Positions 1 to 10,692 are shown, counted from the first letter of the stretch. The stretch: DNA of 64,000 nt from an uncultured Gammaproteobacteria bacterium (GCA_947259975.1 CAMYOD010000046.1:1-64000), one strand, 5' to 3'. The notes: generated by a model not told the origin, from the letters alone. Numbers and translations are program-made.

Positions 1-12
1 TATCGAGTAAAA

Positions 13-100
13 CCAGATACAAGATACAAGGGGCAAGATACAAGGGCCGAGACGGCATGCGTGTTCTTACTTGTATCTTGAAACTTGAAACTTGTATCTC
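13..100. repeat. Inverted array of 7-bp ACAAGNN units (copy A)
   Basis: The left arm (about 14-46) carries units such as ACAAGAT and ACAAGGG. The right arm (about 69-99) carries the complementary form (CTTGTAT, CTTGAAA), so the RNA can fold into an imperfect hairpin. The array fills the space directly upstream of rpsJ, where the S10 leader would lie. Five similar arrays occur elsewhere in the window. No coding capacity is seen. Confidence 0.8.
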
Positions 101-112
101 TAGGTAAAACAA

Positions 113-430
113 ATGGCAGCTGAAGCACAAAAAATTCGTATCCGGCTTAAGGCCTTCGATCACCGTATGATCGATCGTTCGGCGCAGGAAATTGTCGAGA
201 CTGCAAAGCGCACCGGTGCGATCGTGAAAGGACCGATTCCGCTGCCGACGAAGTGTGAACGCTTTACCGTGTTGCGCTCGCCGCACGTGGACAAGAAGTC
301 ACGCGATCAATTCGAGATTCGCACGCACAAGCGCATCATGGACATCATCGAGCCCACGGATAAGACCGTCGATGCCCTGATGAAGCTGGATCTCGCCGCC
401 GGCGTGGACGTCGAAATCAAGCTTAGCTAA
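113..430 (+). CDS. rpsJ: 30S ribosomal protein S10
   Basis: S10 is a small-subunit head protein; as NusE it also takes part in transcription antitermination with NusB. The 105-residue product has the usual length and the recognisable family blocks ([14 protein letters not shown] near the N terminus, [16 protein letters not shown] in the middle). It is the first gene of the S10 operon. The ATG follows a weak AGGT element, and the upstream space is taken up by a heptamer repeat array, so no L4-responsive leader is recognisable inside the window. Confidence 0.98.
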   Translation: MAAEAQKIRIRLKAFDHRMIDRSAQEIVETAKRTGAIVKGPIPLPTKCERFTVLRSPHVDKKSRDQFEIRTHKRIMDIIEPTDKTVDALMKLDLAAGVDVEIKLS

Positions 431-455
431 CAAGCACAGATACAGAGCCAATAAG

Positions 456-1115
456 ATGCCAATCGGTGTAATTGCACAAAAGGTCGGTATGAGCCGCGTC
501 TTCACAGACGACGGCGCCTCGGTGCCGGTGACCGTATTCGAGGTCGCGCCGAACCGTGTTACGCAACTGAAAACCGACGCTGCCGACGGATATACGGCGG
601 TTCAGGTGACGGTAGGGTCGCGGCGTCCGCATCGCGTCACCAAGCCCTTGAAGGGCCACTTCGCGAAAGCCGGTGTGGAAGCGGGTCGTTGTGTGCAGGA
701 ATTTCGTGTCGACAGCGACCAATTGGGCGAAGAGTTCGCGCCGGGCGCCGAAATCAAAGCGGACATCTTTAGCGCCGGGCAGATGGTTGATGTCACCGGA
801 AGATCTATCGGTAAGGGCTTTGCCGGAACTATGAAGCGCCACGGTTTCGGCGGTGGGCGTGCCACTCATGGCAACTCCAAGGCCCATCGTAAGCCGGGTT
901 CTATCGGCCAGAATCAGGATCCCGGCCGCGTCTTTCCCGGCAAGAAGATGGCCGGGCATATGGGCAACGCGACCCGCACACAGCAGGGTCTCGAAGTCGT
1001 GCGGATTGATGCCGAGCGCAATCTGCTTTTGGTAAAAGGTTCAGTCCCGGGACCGAAGGGTGCGGATGTTGTCATCAAACCCGCGGTCAAGGGCGGCGGA
1101 CAGGTGAAGGACTAG
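456..1115 (+). CDS. rplC: 50S ribosomal protein L3
   Basis: L3 is an early-assembly protein of the large subunit whose extended loop reaches the peptidyl transferase centre. The 219-residue protein begins with the family signature [16 protein letters not shown] and carries the conserved [11 protein letters not shown] and HRKPGSIGQ blocks, the latter including the Gln that is methylated by PrmB in enterobacteria. It is second in the S10 operon, 25 bp after rpsJ. Confidence 0.98.
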   Translation: MPIGVIAQKVGMSRVFTDDGASVPVTVFEVAPNRVTQLKTDAADGYTAVQVTVGSRRPHRVTKPLKGHFAKAGVEAGRCVQEFRVDSDQLGEEFAPGAEIKADIFSAGQMVDVTGRSIGKGFAGTMKRHGFGGGRATHGNSKAHRKPGSIGQNQDPGRVFPGKKMAGHMGNATRTQQGLEVVRIDAERNLLLVKGSVPGPKGADVVIKPAVKGGGQVKD

Positions 1116-1119
1116 AACG

Positions 1120-1740
1120 GTGCAAGTTTCTGTCATCAATGAAATGGGCAAGAAGGCGGGTTCGCCGCTCGAGTTGTCCGACCAGAGCTTTGCGGCCCGT
1201 TTCAACGAGCCGTTGGTGCACCAGATCGTGGTCGCCTTTCAGGCCGGCGCGCGCGCGGGCACGCGGGCGCAAAAGAATCGCTCGGCGGTCAGGGGCGGAG
1301 GTGCCAAGCCGTGGCGGCAGAAGGGGACGGGCAATGCCCGCGCGGGAACCAACCGCAGTCCGATCTGGCGGGGCGGCGGCAAAGTGTTCCCGGCACAGAA
1401 CCGCGACTTCAAACAGAAGGTCAATCGCAAGGCCTACCGCGCCGGTGTGCGCTCGATTTTGTCCGAACTGTTGCGTCAGGATCGGCTGGTGGTCGTCGAT
1501 GCGATCAAGATCGACAAGCCCAAGACCAAGGCGCTGGTCGAGAAGCTCATCGCCCTCGACGCGCCGAACGCCCTCATCGTGACGGATGACTTTGATCTGA
1601 CTCTGGCGCTGTCGGCGCGCAATCTGCCGGGTGTCCACGTGGTCGACGTCATAAACGCGAATCCGGTGGTTCTGGTTGGTTTCGACAAAGTGATTATGAC
1701 CGTGGATGCGGTGAAGAAATTCGAAGAGGTGCTGAAATGA
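1120..1740 (+). CDS. rplD: 50S ribosomal protein L4
   Basis: L4 binds 23S rRNA and lines the exit tunnel; in E. coli it also represses its own operon. The 206-residue protein has the tunnel loop region rich in Arg/Gly ([32 protein letters not shown]). The start is GTG at 1120, four bases after the rplC stop, and agrees with the E. coli-like N terminus. The 3' end overlaps rplW by 4 bp, which suggests translational coupling. Confidence 0.97.
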   Translation: MQVSVINEMGKKAGSPLELSDQSFAARFNEPLVHQIVVAFQAGARAGTRAQKNRSAVRGGGAKPWRQKGTGNARAGTNRSPIWRGGGKVFPAQNRDFKQKVNRKAYRAGVRSILSELLRQDRLVVVDAIKIDKPKTKALVEKLIALDAPNALIVTDDFDLTLALSARNLPGVHVVDVINANPVVLVGFDKVIMTVDAVKKFEEVLK

Positions 1741-2036
1741 TCGACGAGCGACTGCATCAGATCATTCGGGCGCCGCATATTTCAGAGAAAGCGACGATTA
1801 TTGCCGACGCCCACCAACAATTCGTCTTCGAGGTAATGGTGGATGCCACCAAGCCGCAGATCAGGCGGGCGGTGGAAAAGATGTTCGACGTTGAGGTTGC
1901 CTCGGTGCAGGTCGTAAATGTGAAGGGCAAGATCAAGCGCTTTGGATCGTCGCCGGGCCGCCGCCGCCGCTGGAAAAAGGCTTATGTGCGGCTGAAGCCG
2001 GGCCATGACATCGACTTTGTCGGTGCGCAGAAGTAA
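1737..2036 (+). CDS. rplW: 50S ribosomal protein L23
   Basis: L23 sits at the exit-tunnel rim and docks trigger factor and SRP. The 99-residue product has the family motifs ISEKAT and the basic loop [23 protein letters not shown]. Its ATG overlaps the rplD stop (ATGA). Confidence 0.97.
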   Translation: MIDERLHQIIRAPHISEKATIIADAHQQFVFEVMVDATKPQIRRAVEKMFDVEVASVQVVNVKGKIKRFGSSPGRRRRWKKAYVRLKPGHDIDFVGAQK

Positions 2037-2048
2037 GGGTACGTTCAG

Positions 2049-2876
2049 ATGCCACTGAAAAAACTGAGACCATCGAGTCCGGGTCAGCGCGGTCAGGTGC
2101 GGGTTGTCAATCGCGATCTGCACAGCGGCCGGCCCCATGCCGGATTGGTCGAGAAAAAATCGAGCATAGACGGGCGCAACAACCAGGGCCGCATCTCTGT
2201 GCGGCATCGTGGTGGTGCGCACAAGCGGCTATATCGCAATATTGATTTTCGGCGTAACAAGGATGGCGTGCCCGGCAAGATCGAACGCTTCGAGTACGAT
2301 CCCAACCGGAGTGCCAACATCGCACTCGTTCTCTACGCCGACGGTGAGCGCCGCTATATCATCGCGCCGCGCGGGATGCAGGTCGGCGATCCGGTGATGG
2401 CGGGCTCCGAGGCGCCGATCAAGCCGGGCAGCGCGTTGGCGTTGCGGGATATCCCGGTCGGTACGACGGTGCACTGTGTGGAAATGAAGCCAGGCAAGGG
2501 CGCGCAAATTGGTCGCTCCGCCGGTGCCGCCCTGCAGTACGTTGCCCGCGAGGGCCATTATGCGCAATTGCGCTTGCGCTCCGGTGAAGTGCGATTCATT
2601 CACCTGGACTGTCGCGCCACCGTGGGTGAAGTGGGCAATTCGGAACATTCATTGCGCAAGCTCGGTAAGGCTGGCGCCAAACGCTGGCGCGGTATCCGTC
2701 CGACCGTGCGCGGTGTTGCGATGAACCCGGTGGATCATCCCCATGGCGGTGGCGAAGGCCGCACCTCGGGCGGTCGCCACCCGGTGAGCCCGTGGGGTGT
2801 GCCGACCAAAGGATTCAAGACCCGTCGCAACAAGCGTACGGATTCGATGATTGTTCGTAAGCGTAAGCGCAAGTAG
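2049..2876 (+). CDS. rplB: 50S ribosomal protein L2
   Basis: L2 is a universally conserved protein needed for subunit association and peptidyl transferase activity. The 275 residues match the family length, with the conserved C-terminal block around [15 protein letters not shown], whose His is the classical functionally important residue, and the basic tail MIVRKRKRK. It lies within the S10 operon, 12 bp after rplW. Confidence 0.98.
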   Translation: MPLKKLRPSSPGQRGQVRVVNRDLHSGRPHAGLVEKKSSIDGRNNQGRISVRHRGGAHKRLYRNIDFRRNKDGVPGKIERFEYDPNRSANIALVLYADGERRYIIAPRGMQVGDPVMAGSEAPIKPGSALALRDIPVGTTVHCVEMKPGKGAQIGRSAGAALQYVAREGHYAQLRLRSGEVRFIHLDCRATVGEVGNSEHSLRKLGKAGAKRWRGIRPTVRGVAMNPVDHPHGGGEGRTSGGRHPVSPWGVPTKGFKTRRNKRTDSMIVRKRKRK

Positions 2877-2890
2877 CGGAGAACGTACGT

Positions 2891-3163
2891 ATGCCCCGTT
2901 CGGTTAAAAAAGGCCCTTTTGTCGACCACCACCTGGTGGAAAAGGTCGAGAAAGCGAAGTTGGAAAGTAGCCGTAGACCCATTAAGACCTGGTCGCGGCG
3001 ATCAACGATTACGCCGGACTTTGTGGGCTTGACCATTGCCGTACATAACGGCCGGCAGCACGTGCCGATCCTGGTGTCGGAGAACATGGTCGGGCACAAG
3101 TTGGGTGAATTTGCCGTGACCCGCACGTTCCGGGGACATATTGCCAGCAAAAGGGCGAAGTAG
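2891..3163 (+). CDS. rpsS: 30S ribosomal protein S19
   Basis: S19 lies in the 30S head near S13 and tRNA. The 90-residue protein starts [11 protein letters not shown] and contains the [15 protein letters not shown] and [16 protein letters not shown] family blocks. A purine-rich GGAGA precedes the ATG. It is an S10 operon member. Confidence 0.98.
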   Translation: MPRSVKKGPFVDHHLVEKVEKAKLESSRRPIKTWSRRSTITPDFVGLTIAVHNGRQHVPILVSENMVGHKLGEFAVTRTFRGHIASKRAK

Positions 3164-3174
3164 GCAGCAAGAAG

Positions 3175-3519
3175 ATGCAAGTAAGCGCAATAACAAAGTA
3201 CATTCGCATGTCGCCGCAGAAGGTGCGGTTGGTCGTGGACCAGGTGCGCGGACTGTCCGTCGCACGCGCCCTTGACGTGTTGCGCATGAGCAACCGCAGT
3301 GCAGCGCTGCCGGTGCGCAAGACATTGGAATCGGCGATCGCCAATGCCGAGAACAATGAAGGCGCGGACATCGATGAATTGAGCGTTGAGGCGGCCTATG
3401 TGAACGTGGGCCCGACCCTGAAGCGTTTTCGTGCCCGGGCCAAGGGGCGTGGCGCCAGGATTCTCAAGCGCAGCAGCCATATCACCATCACCGTAGGTGA
3501 TGGCCGAGGAGAAGACTGA
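3175..3519 (+). CDS. rplV: 50S ribosomal protein L22
   Basis: L22 lines the nascent-peptide tunnel. The 114-residue protein shows the family pattern [14 protein letters not shown] near the N terminus and the tunnel beta-hairpin region ([18 protein letters not shown]). The stop codon overlaps the rpsC start by one base (TGATG). Confidence 0.97.
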   Translation: MQVSAITKYIRMSPQKVRLVVDQVRGLSVARALDVLRMSNRSAALPVRKTLESAIANAENNEGADIDELSVEAAYVNVGPTLKRFRARAKGRGARILKRSSHITITVGDGRGED

Positions 3520-4202
3520 TGGGTCAGAAGGTCATTCCAACCGGATTCAGGTTAGGAGTCATTAAGGACTGGAACGCCCGCTGGTATGCCGGCGGTACCC
3601 AGTATGCGCAGCATTTGACCGACGATCTGAAGGTACGCGAATACCTCAAGAAGCGCCTGGCGAACGCGGCCGTCAGCCGGGTTGTGATTGAGCGGCCGGC
3701 GCAGAACATGAATATTACCGTCTATACGGCGCGCCCCGGCATTGTCATCGGCAAGAAGGGCGAGGATATCGAGCGTCTGCGCGGCGAAATCCGCAAATTG
3801 ACCGGATTGCCGGTGCAGGTATCGATCGAAGAGGTGCGCAAGCCTGAATTGGACGCCACGCTGGTCGCGGAGAACATTGCGCAGCAGCTGGAAAAGCGAA
3901 TTATGTTCCGGCGCGCGATGAAGCGCGCGGTGACCAACACCATGCGTCTCGGCGCCAAGGGCGTTAAGGTAATGGTCGCAGGTCGGTTGAATGGCGCGGA
4001 GATCGCCCGCACGGAATGGGCCCGCGAGGGACGTGTCCCGCTGCATACCCTGCGCGCGGATATCGACTACGGATTCGCCGAGGCAAGCACGACTTACGGT
4101 GTCATCGGCGTAAAGGTCTGGATCTTCAAGGGCGAGATTTTTGAGGAGGCGGAAGAGGCCGTCGCCGCGCCCGAGGCCGAAGCTGCGACGGCAGGTGCCT
4201 GA
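3519..4202 (+). CDS. rpsC: 30S ribosomal protein S3
   Basis: S3 forms part of the mRNA entry pore and has helicase-related activity with S4 and S5. The 227-residue protein contains a KH type-2 domain with the GXXG-type loop ([15 protein letters not shown]) followed by the S3 C-terminal domain and an acidic/Ala-rich tail. Its start overlaps the rplV stop. Confidence 0.98.
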   Translation: MGQKVIPTGFRLGVIKDWNARWYAGGTQYAQHLTDDLKVREYLKKRLANAAVSRVVIERPAQNMNITVYTARPGIVIGKKGEDIERLRGEIRKLTGLPVQVSIEEVRKPELDATLVAENIAQQLEKRIMFRRAMKRAVTNTMRLGAKGVKVMVAGRLNGAEIARTEWAREGRVPLHTLRADIDYGFAEASTTYGVIGVKVWIFKGEIFEEAEEAVAAPEAEAATAGA

Positions 4203-4213
4203 GGGGATCAAGC

Positions 4214-4627
4214 ATGCTGCAACCGAAAAAAACCAAATTCCGTAAACAGCAGAAGGGTCGCAATCGTGGTATTGCGACGCGCGGCAACAAGGTGAGTTTC
4301 GGCGAGTACGGGCTCAAGGCGATCACGCGTGGGCGCCTGACGGCACGTCAGATCGAGGCCGCACGCCGAGCGATTACGCGTTATGTGAAACGTGGCGGTA
4401 AGGTCTGGATTCGGGTATTTCCGGATAAGCCGATTTCCAAGAAGCCGCTGGAAGTGCGTATGGGTAAAGGTAAAGGCAACCCCGAGTATTGGGTGGCCCA
4501 GATTCGGCCCGGCATGGTGCTGTACGAGATGGAAGGTGTGAACGAAGACATCGCGCGTGAGGCGTTTCGGTTGGCAGGCCGCAAGCTTGCGGTACAGACA
4601 ACATTTGTTAAGCGGCAGGCGGCATGA
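4214..4627 (+). CDS. rplP: 50S ribosomal protein L16
   Basis: L16 contacts the A-site tRNA elbow and is a late-assembly protein. The 137 residues start [19 protein letters not shown] and include [12 protein letters not shown], both typical. The end overlaps rpmC by 4 bp. Confidence 0.98.
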   Translation: MLQPKKTKFRKQQKGRNRGIATRGNKVSFGEYGLKAITRGRLTARQIEAARRAITRYVKRGGKVWIRVFPDKPISKKPLEVRMGKGKGNPEYWVAQIRPGMVLYEMEGVNEDIAREAFRLAGRKLAVQTTFVKRQAA

Positions 4628-4824
4628 TGGACGCGAAAGAAATGAGATCCAAGTCGGGCGACGAGTTGCGTACTGAGCTGATGGGGCTGCTGCGCGAGCA
4701 GTTTAATCTCCGCATGCAGCGGGCAACCGGACAGCTGGGCAACCATGCGCAAATACGCAAGGTACGTCGCGATATCGCGCGCGTACGAACCATTATGAAT
4801 GAAAAATCGAGAGCTGGATCATGA
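4624..4824 (+). CDS. rpmC: 50S ribosomal protein L29
   Basis: L29 is a small two-helix protein at the tunnel exit. The 66-residue product carries the family core [19 protein letters not shown] and ends with the RVRTIMNEK helix. Two consecutive ATG codons (4624 and 4627) could start it; 4624 overlaps the rplP stop. Its 3' end overlaps rpsQ by 4 bp (ATGA). Confidence 0.97.
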   Translation: MMDAKEMRSKSGDELRTELMGLLREQFNLRMQRATGQLGNHAQIRKVRRDIARVRTIMNEKSRAGS

Positions 4825-5081
4825 GTGAGGCGGCGAAACAGGCGCGGACCGTTACCGGCAAGGTCGTTAGCAGCAAGATGGATAAAACCATCACGGTGCT
4901 GGTGGAACGCCGGGTGATGCATCCGCTCTACCATAAGTACATTCGGCGCTCGACTAAGTTGCATGCCCATGACGATGCTAACGAATGTGGCGACGGCGAC
5001 ACCGTAATGATCGAGGAGTGCCGTCCGCTGTCGAAGATGAAGAGCTGGCGTTTGGTCAAAGTGTTGGAAAAAGCGAACTGA
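4821..5081 (+). CDS. rpsQ: 30S ribosomal protein S17
   Basis: S17 is a primary 16S rRNA-binding OB-fold protein. The 86-residue product has the motifs [18 protein letters not shown] and the conserved [13 protein letters not shown] block. It is the last gene of the canonical S10 operon; rplN follows after 19 bp. Confidence 0.98.
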   Translation: MSEAAKQARTVTGKVVSSKMDKTITVLVERRVMHPLYHKYIRRSTKLHAHDDANECGDGDTVMIEECRPLSKMKSWRLVKVLEKAN

Positions 5082-5100
5082 CACGCGCGGAGATGACCCA

Positions 5101-5469
5101 ATGATCCAAATGCAGAGCATATTGCAGGTTGCCGACAACAGCGGCGCGAAGAAGGTCCAGTGCATCAAGGTGCTGGGCGGTTCCAAGCGTCGCTATGCGA
5201 ATATCGGTGACATTATCAAGATCAGCGTGAAAGAGGCGCTGCCGAACAGTCGCGTCAAAAAGGGCGACGTGTTCAATGCAGTTGTCGTGCGCACCCGTAA
5301 GGGCGTGCGTCGCGGTGACGGTTCGCTGATCCGGTTCGACAGCAATGCCGCGGTGCTGCTCAATCCACAGCATCAACCGTTGGGCACTCGTATCTTCGGC
5401 CCTGTGACCCGTGAGCTGCGGACCGAGCGTTTTATGAAGATCATCTCGTTGGCGCCGGAAGTATTGTGA
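5101..5469 (+). CDS. rplN: 50S ribosomal protein L14
   Basis: L14 is a beta-barrel protein forming an intersubunit bridge. The 122-residue product starts [17 protein letters not shown] and contains [20 protein letters not shown], both diagnostic. In E. coli this gene opens the spc operon; here no separate promoter is obvious in the 19-bp gap. Confidence 0.98.
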   Translation: MIQMQSILQVADNSGAKKVQCIKVLGGSKRRYANIGDIIKISVKEALPNSRVKKGDVFNAVVVRTRKGVRRGDGSLIRFDSNAAVLLNPQHQPLGTRIFGPVTRELRTERFMKIISLAPEVL

Positions 5470-5482
5470 GGTCAATTGAGAA

Positions 5483-5800
5483 GTGAACAGACTTAGAAAA
5501 GGTGATGAAGTGATCGTGCTTGCCGGGCGGGACAAAGGCAAACGCGGCAAGGTGTTACGTGTGCTGGAAAACGATCGGCTCTTTGTCGATAACGTAAATC
5601 TGGTCAAGCGTCACACCAAACCCAACCCTAACAAAGGGGTTGTCGGCGGTATCATCGAGAAAGAAGCCTCGATCCATACCTCCAACGTGGCGTTGTATAA
5701 CCCCGCCACCAAGAAGGCGGACCGAGTCGGCTTCAAGATACTCGAAGACGGCCGCAAGGTACGGGTGTTCCGATCCAATGGTGAAGTAGTTGACGTTTAA
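5483..5800 (+). CDS. rplX: 50S ribosomal protein L24
   Basis: L24 is an assembly initiator that binds 23S rRNA. The 105-residue protein holds a KOW motif ([20 protein letters not shown]) at residues about 7-26 and the [14 protein letters not shown] block. The start is GTG at 5483; a GAGGT element lies about 10 bp upstream. Confidence 0.97.
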   Translation: MNRLRKGDEVIVLAGRDKGKRGKVLRVLENDRLFVDNVNLVKRHTKPNPNKGVVGGIIEKEASIHTSNVALYNPATKKADRVGFKILEDGRKVRVFRSNGEVVDV

Positions 5801-5815
5801 TGACGGTCTAGCGAG

Positions 5816-6355
5816 ATGTCCAGGTTAAAAGACTTTTATTCCGAAACCGTTGTGCCGAAGCTCATGGAGCAGTTCGGCTATGACAGCGTGATGTTGGTAC
5901 CGCGGATGAGCAAGATCACTCTCAACATGGGTGTAGGCGAGGCCATCGGCAACAAAGCGGTTCTCGAGCACGCGGTTGGCGATCTCGAGCGGATCAGCGG
6001 CCAAAAGGCGGTAATCACCCGCGCGCGTAAATCGGTCGCCGGTTTCAAGATTCGCGAGGGTTGGCCGATCGGCTGCAAGGTCACCTTGCGGCGTGAGCGC
6101 ATGTTCGAATTTTTTGATCGTCTGGTCACGATCGCGATTCCGCGGGTGCGGGATTTCCGCGGCCTGCCGGCGAAGTCCTTTGACGGGCGCGGTAATTATT
6201 CGCTCGGCTTGAAGGAACAGATCGTGTTTCCCGAGATCGATTACGATCAGATCGATGCGTTGCGTGGACTGGATGTGACCATAACGACGACTGCGCGTAC
6301 TAACGAAGAGGGCGAGGCGTTATTGCGCGCTTTCAATTTTCCGCTGCGAAGCTGA
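5816..6355 (+). CDS. rplE: 50S ribosomal protein L5
   Basis: L5 binds 5S rRNA in the central protuberance. The 179-residue protein has the motifs [15 protein letters not shown] and the C-terminal block [19 protein letters not shown]. The length equals that of E. coli L5. Confidence 0.98.
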   Translation: MSRLKDFYSETVVPKLMEQFGYDSVMLVPRMSKITLNMGVGEAIGNKAVLEHAVGDLERISGQKAVITRARKSVAGFKIREGWPIGCKVTLRRERMFEFFDRLVTIAIPRVRDFRGLPAKSFDGRGNYSLGLKEQIVFPEIDYDQIDALRGLDVTITTTARTNEEGEALLRAFNFPLRS

Positions 6356-6364
6356 GGACGACTC

Positions 6365-6670
6365 ATGGCAAAGAAATCAATGATTGCGCGTGAGGCCAAA
6401 CGGGCAGCGACCGTGCAACGATTTGCACAGAAACGTGCCGACATCAAGGCGCGGATTGGCGACCCGAACTTGAGTCTCGAGGAACGCCGTGCCGCGATTG
6501 TCGAGCTGCAAAAGCTGCCGCGCGACGCGAGTCCGTCGCGGATGCGCAATCGCTGTAAATTGACCGGTCGCCCACGGGGCTACTATCGAAAGTTCGGACT
6601 CAGCCGCAGCAAGTTGCGTGACGTCGTCATGCGCGGCGAGGCACCGGGAGCAAAGAAAGCGAGTTGGTAA
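6365..6670 (+). CDS. rpsN: 30S ribosomal protein S14 (zinc-free form)
   Basis: S14 lies in the 30S head. The 101-residue protein is the long form without the CXXC pairs of zinc-type S14; the conserved [20 protein letters not shown] core is present. It is an spc operon member. The usual short gap to rpsH is enlarged to 108 bp by a repeat array. Confidence 0.97.
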   Translation: MAKKSMIAREAKRAATVQRFAQKRADIKARIGDPNLSLEERRAAIVELQKLPRDASPSRMRNRCKLTGRPRGYYRKFGLSRSKLRDVVMRGEAPGAKKASW

Positions 6671-6672
6671 TT

Positions 6673-6767
6673 ACAGATACAAGATACAAGACGCAAGATG
6701 CAAGCAAGAGCGATCGGCATGCATCTGAATCGCCGCATTTACTTGTATCTTGAATCTTGAGACTTGG
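6673..6767. repeat. Inverted array of 7-bp ACAAGNN units inside the spc operon (copy B)
   Basis: The left arm (about 6674-6705) has ACAAGAT-type units. The right arm (about 6741-6767) has the reverse complement (CTTGTAT, CTTGAAT, CTTGAGA). The array separates rpsN and rpsH, genes that are normally almost contiguous. The transcript can form a long imperfect hairpin just upstream of the rpsH start. Confidence 0.82.
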
Positions 6768-6778
6768 AACTGAATTTA

Positions 6779-7174
6779 ATGAGTATGACTGACCCCATCG
6801 CGGACATGTTGACCCGCATCCGGAACGGCCTGAAGGCCGAGAAGGTTTCGGTGACCATGCCGGCGTCGAAAGTTAAACGTGCCATCGCCGAGGTCTTAAA
6901 GGCCGAAGGCTATGTCGGTGACGTCTCCGAAAGGGAAGTCGACGGCAAGCCGGCGCTGGAGATCGAGCTGAAGTATTACGAGGGCAAGCCCGTGATCGAT
7001 AAGATCGATCGTGCGAGCACCCCGGGGCGTCGCTACTATGTCGACAAGGAGTCGCTGCCGTCGGTACTCGGTGGTATGGGCGTGGCGATCGTGTCGACCT
7101 CCAAGGGCATCATGACCGACCGCGCCGCGCGCGACTCGGGTGTCGGTGGCGAAGTCATTTGCACTGTATATTGA
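6779..7174 (+). CDS. rpsH: 30S ribosomal protein S8
   Basis: S8 binds the central domain of 16S rRNA and is the translational repressor of the spc operon in E. coli. The ATG at 6779 ([16 protein letters not shown]) gives 131 residues and matches the family. A TTG at 6764 in the same frame would run back into the repeat array and is unlikely. The conserved C-terminal block [13 protein letters not shown] is present. Confidence 0.97.
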   Translation: MSMTDPIADMLTRIRNGLKAEKVSVTMPASKVKRAIAEVLKAEGYVGDVSEREVDGKPALEIELKYYEGKPVIDKIDRASTPGRRYYVDKESLPSVLGGMGVAIVSTSKGIMTDRAARDSGVGGEVICTVY

Positions 7175-7187
7175 TGAGCGTATAGCC

Positions 7188-7721
7188 ATGTCCAGGATAG
7201 CTGACACACCCATCGCGATTCCCTCGAATACCGAGGTCAATATTCAGGGCGACGTGATCACCGCCAAGGGTCCCCAGGGGCAGATGACATTCACGCGTCA
7301 TGCACTGGTTGATGTGAAGGTGGACGGAGATCAGTTGACGTTCGCACCGAGGGACCGCAGCAAGCATGCCAACGCGCTGGCCGGCACCAATCGCGCCATC
7401 GTCAACAATATGGTTAAAGGCGTGACCGAAGGTTTCGAGAAAAAGCTGACGATTATCGGTGTCGGCTATCGGGCCCAGGCTCAGGGCAAGAAGTTGAACC
7501 TCAGCCTCGGTTTCTCACATCCGGTTGATTATGCGGTGCCGGAAGGTGTCACCATCGAGACGCCCAGCCAGACCGAAATCGTCGTCAAGGGTGCCGACAA
7601 ACAGAAGGTCGGTCAGGTGGCGGCGGAGATCCGGAGTTATCGTCCACCCGAGCCGTATAAGGGCAAGGGTGTGCGTTACACCGACGAACATGTGATTCGC
7701 AAACAGGCGAAAAAGAAGTAA
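7188..7721 (+). CDS. rplF: 50S ribosomal protein L6
   Basis: L6 sits at the base of the L7/L12 stalk near the sarcin-ricin loop. The start at 7188 ([14 protein letters not shown]) gives 177 residues, equal to E. coli L6; an in-frame start at 7140 would overlap the end of rpsH. The conserved C-terminal motif [13 protein letters not shown] is present. Confidence 0.97.
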   Translation: MSRIADTPIAIPSNTEVNIQGDVITAKGPQGQMTFTRHALVDVKVDGDQLTFAPRDRSKHANALAGTNRAIVNNMVKGVTEGFEKKLTIIGVGYRAQAQGKKLNLSLGFSHPVDYAVPEGVTIETPSQTEIVVKGADKQKVGQVAAEIRSYRPPEPYKGKGVRYTDEHVIRKQAKKK

Positions 7722-7776
7722 CGCCGCGCGAGTTTGACTTTCCCGGCACGGTCCGGGTACGAGATAGATCGAGACA

Positions 7777-8133
7777 ATGATTCGTAAACAGACACCTCGG
7801 AAGAGACGATCACAGAAAACACGGGCGCGTATTCGCGAGGCACGGGTAGAGCGCCTCAGCGTGTATCGCACGCCGCGTCATATCTACGCGCAGATCTTCG
7901 ATGCTTCCGGTGAGCGCGTTGTCACCAGCGCGTCGACCGTTGAGCCGGAGGTCCGCAAGAGCCTGAAGAACGGCGGCAATGTCGACGCGGCCAAGCTGGT
8001 GGGCGCGCGTATTGCCGAAAAAGCGAAGGCTGCGGGCGTTGAGCGCGTGGCGTTCGATCGTGCCGGATTCAAATATCATGGGCGGATCAAGGCGCTTGCC
8101 GATGCGGCGCGCGAGAAAGGTCTGCAGTTTTGA
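7777..8133 (+). CDS. rplR: 50S ribosomal protein L18
   Basis: L18 binds 5S rRNA. The 118-residue protein has the basic N terminus ([15 protein letters not shown]) and the C-terminal family block [23 protein letters not shown]. It lies 55 bp after rplF, within the spc operon. Confidence 0.97.
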   Translation: MIRKQTPRKRRSQKTRARIREARVERLSVYRTPRHIYAQIFDASGERVVTSASTVEPEVRKSLKNGGNVDAAKLVGARIAEKAKAAGVERVAFDRAGFKYHGRIKALADAAREKGLQF

Positions 8134-8143
8134 GGGGTAAGTC

Positions 8144-8662
8144 GTGGCGGTAATGCGGAAACAGAGTGACACTGCAGCGGATTCAAATCAGGAAAAGCTG
8201 ATCGGGATTCGTCGCGTGGCGAAGGTCGTGAAGGGCGGTCGGCAGTTCGGCTTCTCGGCACTGACCGTGGTTGGCGACGGCAATGGACGCGTCGGCATGG
8301 GTATGGGCAAGGCGCGGGAAGTGCCCATCGCGGTACAAAAAGCGATGGAAGAAGCGCGCAAATCCATGGTCGCAATACCGCTCAATAAGGGCACCTTGTT
8401 CAACAGCGTGACGAATGTGCACTGTTCGACCAAAGTGATCATGCGTCCGGCCCCCGAGGGTACCGGCATCATCGCCGGCGGTGCCATGCGCGCCGTCTTT
8501 GAGGTCGCGGGTGTGCGTGATGTCATTGCCAAGTGCATCGGATCCACCAACCCGATCAACGTGGTAAAGGCCACCATTGAGGGCCTGAACTCGATTCGCA
8601 GTCCGGAGCAGATTGCCGCCAAGCGCGGTAAATCGGTCGCGGATATTCTGGGTAGCAAGTAG
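8144..8662 (+). CDS. rpsE: 30S ribosomal protein S5
   Basis: S5 helps form the mRNA entry channel and affects decoding accuracy. The 172-residue protein contains the dsRBD-like N-terminal domain ([19 protein letters not shown]) and the C-terminal [13 protein letters not shown] block. GTG at 8144 is preferred over ATG at 8153 because a GAGGGG ribosome-binding site lies 6 bp upstream of it. Confidence 0.97.
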   Translation: MAVMRKQSDTAADSNQEKLIGIRRVAKVVKGGRQFGFSALTVVGDGNGRVGMGMGKAREVPIAVQKAMEEARKSMVAIPLNKGTLFNSVTNVHCSTKVIMRPAPEGTGIIAGGAMRAVFEVAGVRDVIAKCIGSTNPINVVKATIEGLNSIRSPEQIAAKRGKSVADILGSK

Positions 8663-8672
8663 GGCGCGGACG

Positions 8673-8861
8673 ATGGCGACGAAAAAATCCGTAAAGGTCA
8701 CCCTGGTGCGCAGTCTCAGCGGGCGCGGACGCAAGCATATTGCCTGCGCGCATGGCCTGGGTCTGCGCAAGATGCACCGCACGGTGATCGTTGACGATAC
8801 GCCCGAGAATCGCGGCATGATCAACAAGATTTCGTACATGCTCAAGTTCGAGGATGCATGA
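8673..8861 (+). CDS. rpmD: 50S ribosomal protein L30
   Basis: L30 is a small large-subunit protein. The ATG at 8673 ([17 protein letters not shown]) gives 62 residues, close to the E. coli length, with the family motif [17 protein letters not shown]. An upstream in-frame start at 8613 lies inside rpsE and is rejected. Confidence 0.96.
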   Translation: MATKKSVKVTLVRSLSGRGRKHIACAHGLGLRKMHRTVIVDDTPENRGMINKISYMLKFEDA

Positions 8862-8862
8862 C

Positions 8863-9297
8863 ATGCGACTGAATACATTAAGTCCGGCGGACGGCTCACA
8901 AAAGGCGCGTAAGCGCGTCGGTCGTGGCTCGGGTTCCGGTGTGGGCAAGACCTGTGGTCGCGGCCACAAAGGTCAGAAGTCCCGTTCCGGCGGTTATCAC
9001 AAGGTCGGCTTCGAAGGCGGCCAGATGCCGCTGCAGCGGCGTCTGCCCAAGCGCGGCTTTCGCTCGCACATGCGGCGCTCGCGTGCCGAGGTTCGGCTGC
9101 ATGAATTGAACGGACTGGATGTCGACGTGATCGACCTGGACGCGCTGAAGAAGGCGCGTATCGTGCCCAAGGAGACCGAACGGGCCAAGGTTATCGCCAG
9201 CGGTAAACTTGAGAAAGCGGTAACCCTGCGCGGCATCGCGGCGACCAAGGGTGCCCTGGATGCGATCAGCAAGGCTGGGGGCAAGGTAGAAGGCTGA
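8863..9297 (+). CDS. rplO: 50S ribosomal protein L15
   Basis: L15 is a late-assembly 23S rRNA-binding protein. ATG at 8863 gives the canonical N terminus [22 protein letters not shown] and 144 residues, as in E. coli; the in-frame ATG at 8854 overlaps rpmD. The Gly/Arg-rich N-terminal extension is typical. The stop overlaps secY by one base. Confidence 0.97.
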   Translation: MRLNTLSPADGSQKARKRVGRGSGSGVGKTCGRGHKGQKSRSGGYHKVGFEGGQMPLQRRLPKRGFRSHMRRSRAEVRLHELNGLDVDVIDLDALKKARIVPKETERAKVIASGKLEKAVTLRGIAATKGALDAISKAGGKVEG

Positions 9298-10637
9298 TGG
9301 CCAAGGCGAGCGCGCCGGGAGTCGGCAGTCTCGGGCAGTTGACCGAGCTGAAGCAACGGATCTTTTTCCTGTTGGCGGCCGTGCTGGTCTATCGGATCGG
9401 TACCTTCGTGCCGGTGCCGGGCATCGACGCGGCGGCCCTGGCGGAACTGTTCGATCAGACGCGCGGTTCCATCGTTGACGTGTTCAACATGTTCTCCGGT
9501 GGTGCGCTGGAGCGTTTGTCGGTCTTCGCGCTGGGCGTGATGCCCTATATTTCCGCCTCCATCATCATGCAGATGATGACCGCGGTGGTTCCGAGCCTGG
9601 AGCAACTGAAGAAGGAGGGCGAGGCCGGGCGTCGCAAGATCACTCAGTATACGCGCCGTGCGACGGTGGTGTTGGCGGCGTTTCAGGCACTGGGTATCTC
9701 CATCGCGCTGGAGGGTCAGCAGGTCAGCGGCGAGTTGGTGGTCCTCAACCCGGGACTGCAGTTCAAGATCACGGCGGTGGTGACCCTGGTCGCCGGCACC
9801 ATGTTTTTGATGTGGCTGGGTGAACAGGTTACGGAACGCGGCATCGGCAACGGCATCTCGATGATCATCTTTGCCGGTATCGTCGCCGGGCTGCCATCCG
9901 CAATCGGCGGTACGCTGGAGCTGGCGCGCACCGGCGCATTCAGCCCGATCGGCGTGCTGACGCTGTTTGTGGGCGCCATTGTGATCACCGGAGTGGTGGT
10001 GTTCATGGAACGCGGGCAGCGGCGGATCACGGTAAATTACGCCAAGCGTCAACAGGGCCGGCGCATGTACGCGGGGCAGAGCAGTCATTTGCCGCTGAAA
10101 TTGAACATGTCGGGGGTAATTCCGCCGATCTTTGCGTCGAGCATCATTTTGTTTCCGGCCACGCTGGGTAGCTGGTTCGGGCAGCAGGAAGGCTGGACGT
10201 GGTTGCGCGACATAGCGACGACACTGTCGCCGGGTCAGCCGGTGTATGTGTTGGTTTATGCGGCGCTGATTATATTTTTCTGCTTTTTCTATGCGGCCTT
10301 GATTTTTAATCCGCGCGAAATGGCGGATAACCTGAAGAAATCCGGCGCCTTTGTGCCGGGCATACGTCCAGGTGAGCAAACGGCCAAGTATATCGATACA
10401 GTGATGACGCGGCTGACGTTCTGGGGGGCGATCTATATCGCCGTCGTATGCCTGATCCCGGAATTCTTGATCGTGAAGTGGAATGTGCCATTTTATTTCG
10501 GCGGCACATCTTTGCTGATCATCGTGGTGGTGACCATGGACTTCATGTCCCAGGTCCAGTCACACCTGATGTCGCGGCAATATGAAAGCCTTCTGAAGAA
10601 GGCAAAACTCACAGGTGGTATGGGAGTACCGCGCTAG
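9297..10637 (+). CDS. secY: Preprotein translocase subunit SecY
   Basis: SecY is the pore subunit of the SecYEG channel in the inner membrane, used for Sec-dependent export and membrane insertion. The 446-residue protein shows about ten hydrophobic segments and the SecY signatures [29 protein letters not shown] near TM2 and the cytoplasmic loop [19 protein letters not shown]. It is translationally coupled to rplO (TGATG), the usual position at the end of the spc operon. Confidence 0.98.
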   Translation: MAKASAPGVGSLGQLTELKQRIFFLLAAVLVYRIGTFVPVPGIDAAALAELFDQTRGSIVDVFNMFSGGALERLSVFALGVMPYISASIIMQMMTAVVPSLEQLKKEGEAGRRKITQYTRRATVVLAAFQALGISIALEGQQVSGELVVLNPGLQFKITAVVTLVAGTMFLMWLGEQVTERGIGNGISMIIFAGIVAGLPSAIGGTLELARTGAFSPIGVLTLFVGAIVITGVVVFMERGQRRITVNYAKRQQGRRMYAGQSSHLPLKLNMSGVIPPIFASSIILFPATLGSWFGQQEGWTWLRDIATTLSPGQPVYVLVYAALIIFFCFFYAALIFNPREMADNLKKSGAFVPGIRPGEQTAKYIDTVMTRLTFWGAIYIAVVCLIPEFLIVKWNVPFYFGGTSLLIIVVVTMDFMSQVQSHLMSRQYESLLKKAKLTGGMGVPR

Positions 10638-10692
10638 GTTTCGTGTCGGCGCCGTAATGGGGCGGGCGCGATAGAGTCTGGAGTTACAGGAA

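Noticed and set aside
1-112. L4-responsive S10 leader or promoter before rpsJ
   Set aside because: The space is filled by the heptamer array and the window begins here; no leader hairpin or promoter could be supported.
8997-10379. Long minus-strand frame opposite secY (460 codons)
   Set aside because: It is a shadow of the GC-rich rplO and secY genes with low-complexity His/Arg/Gln content and no family motif.
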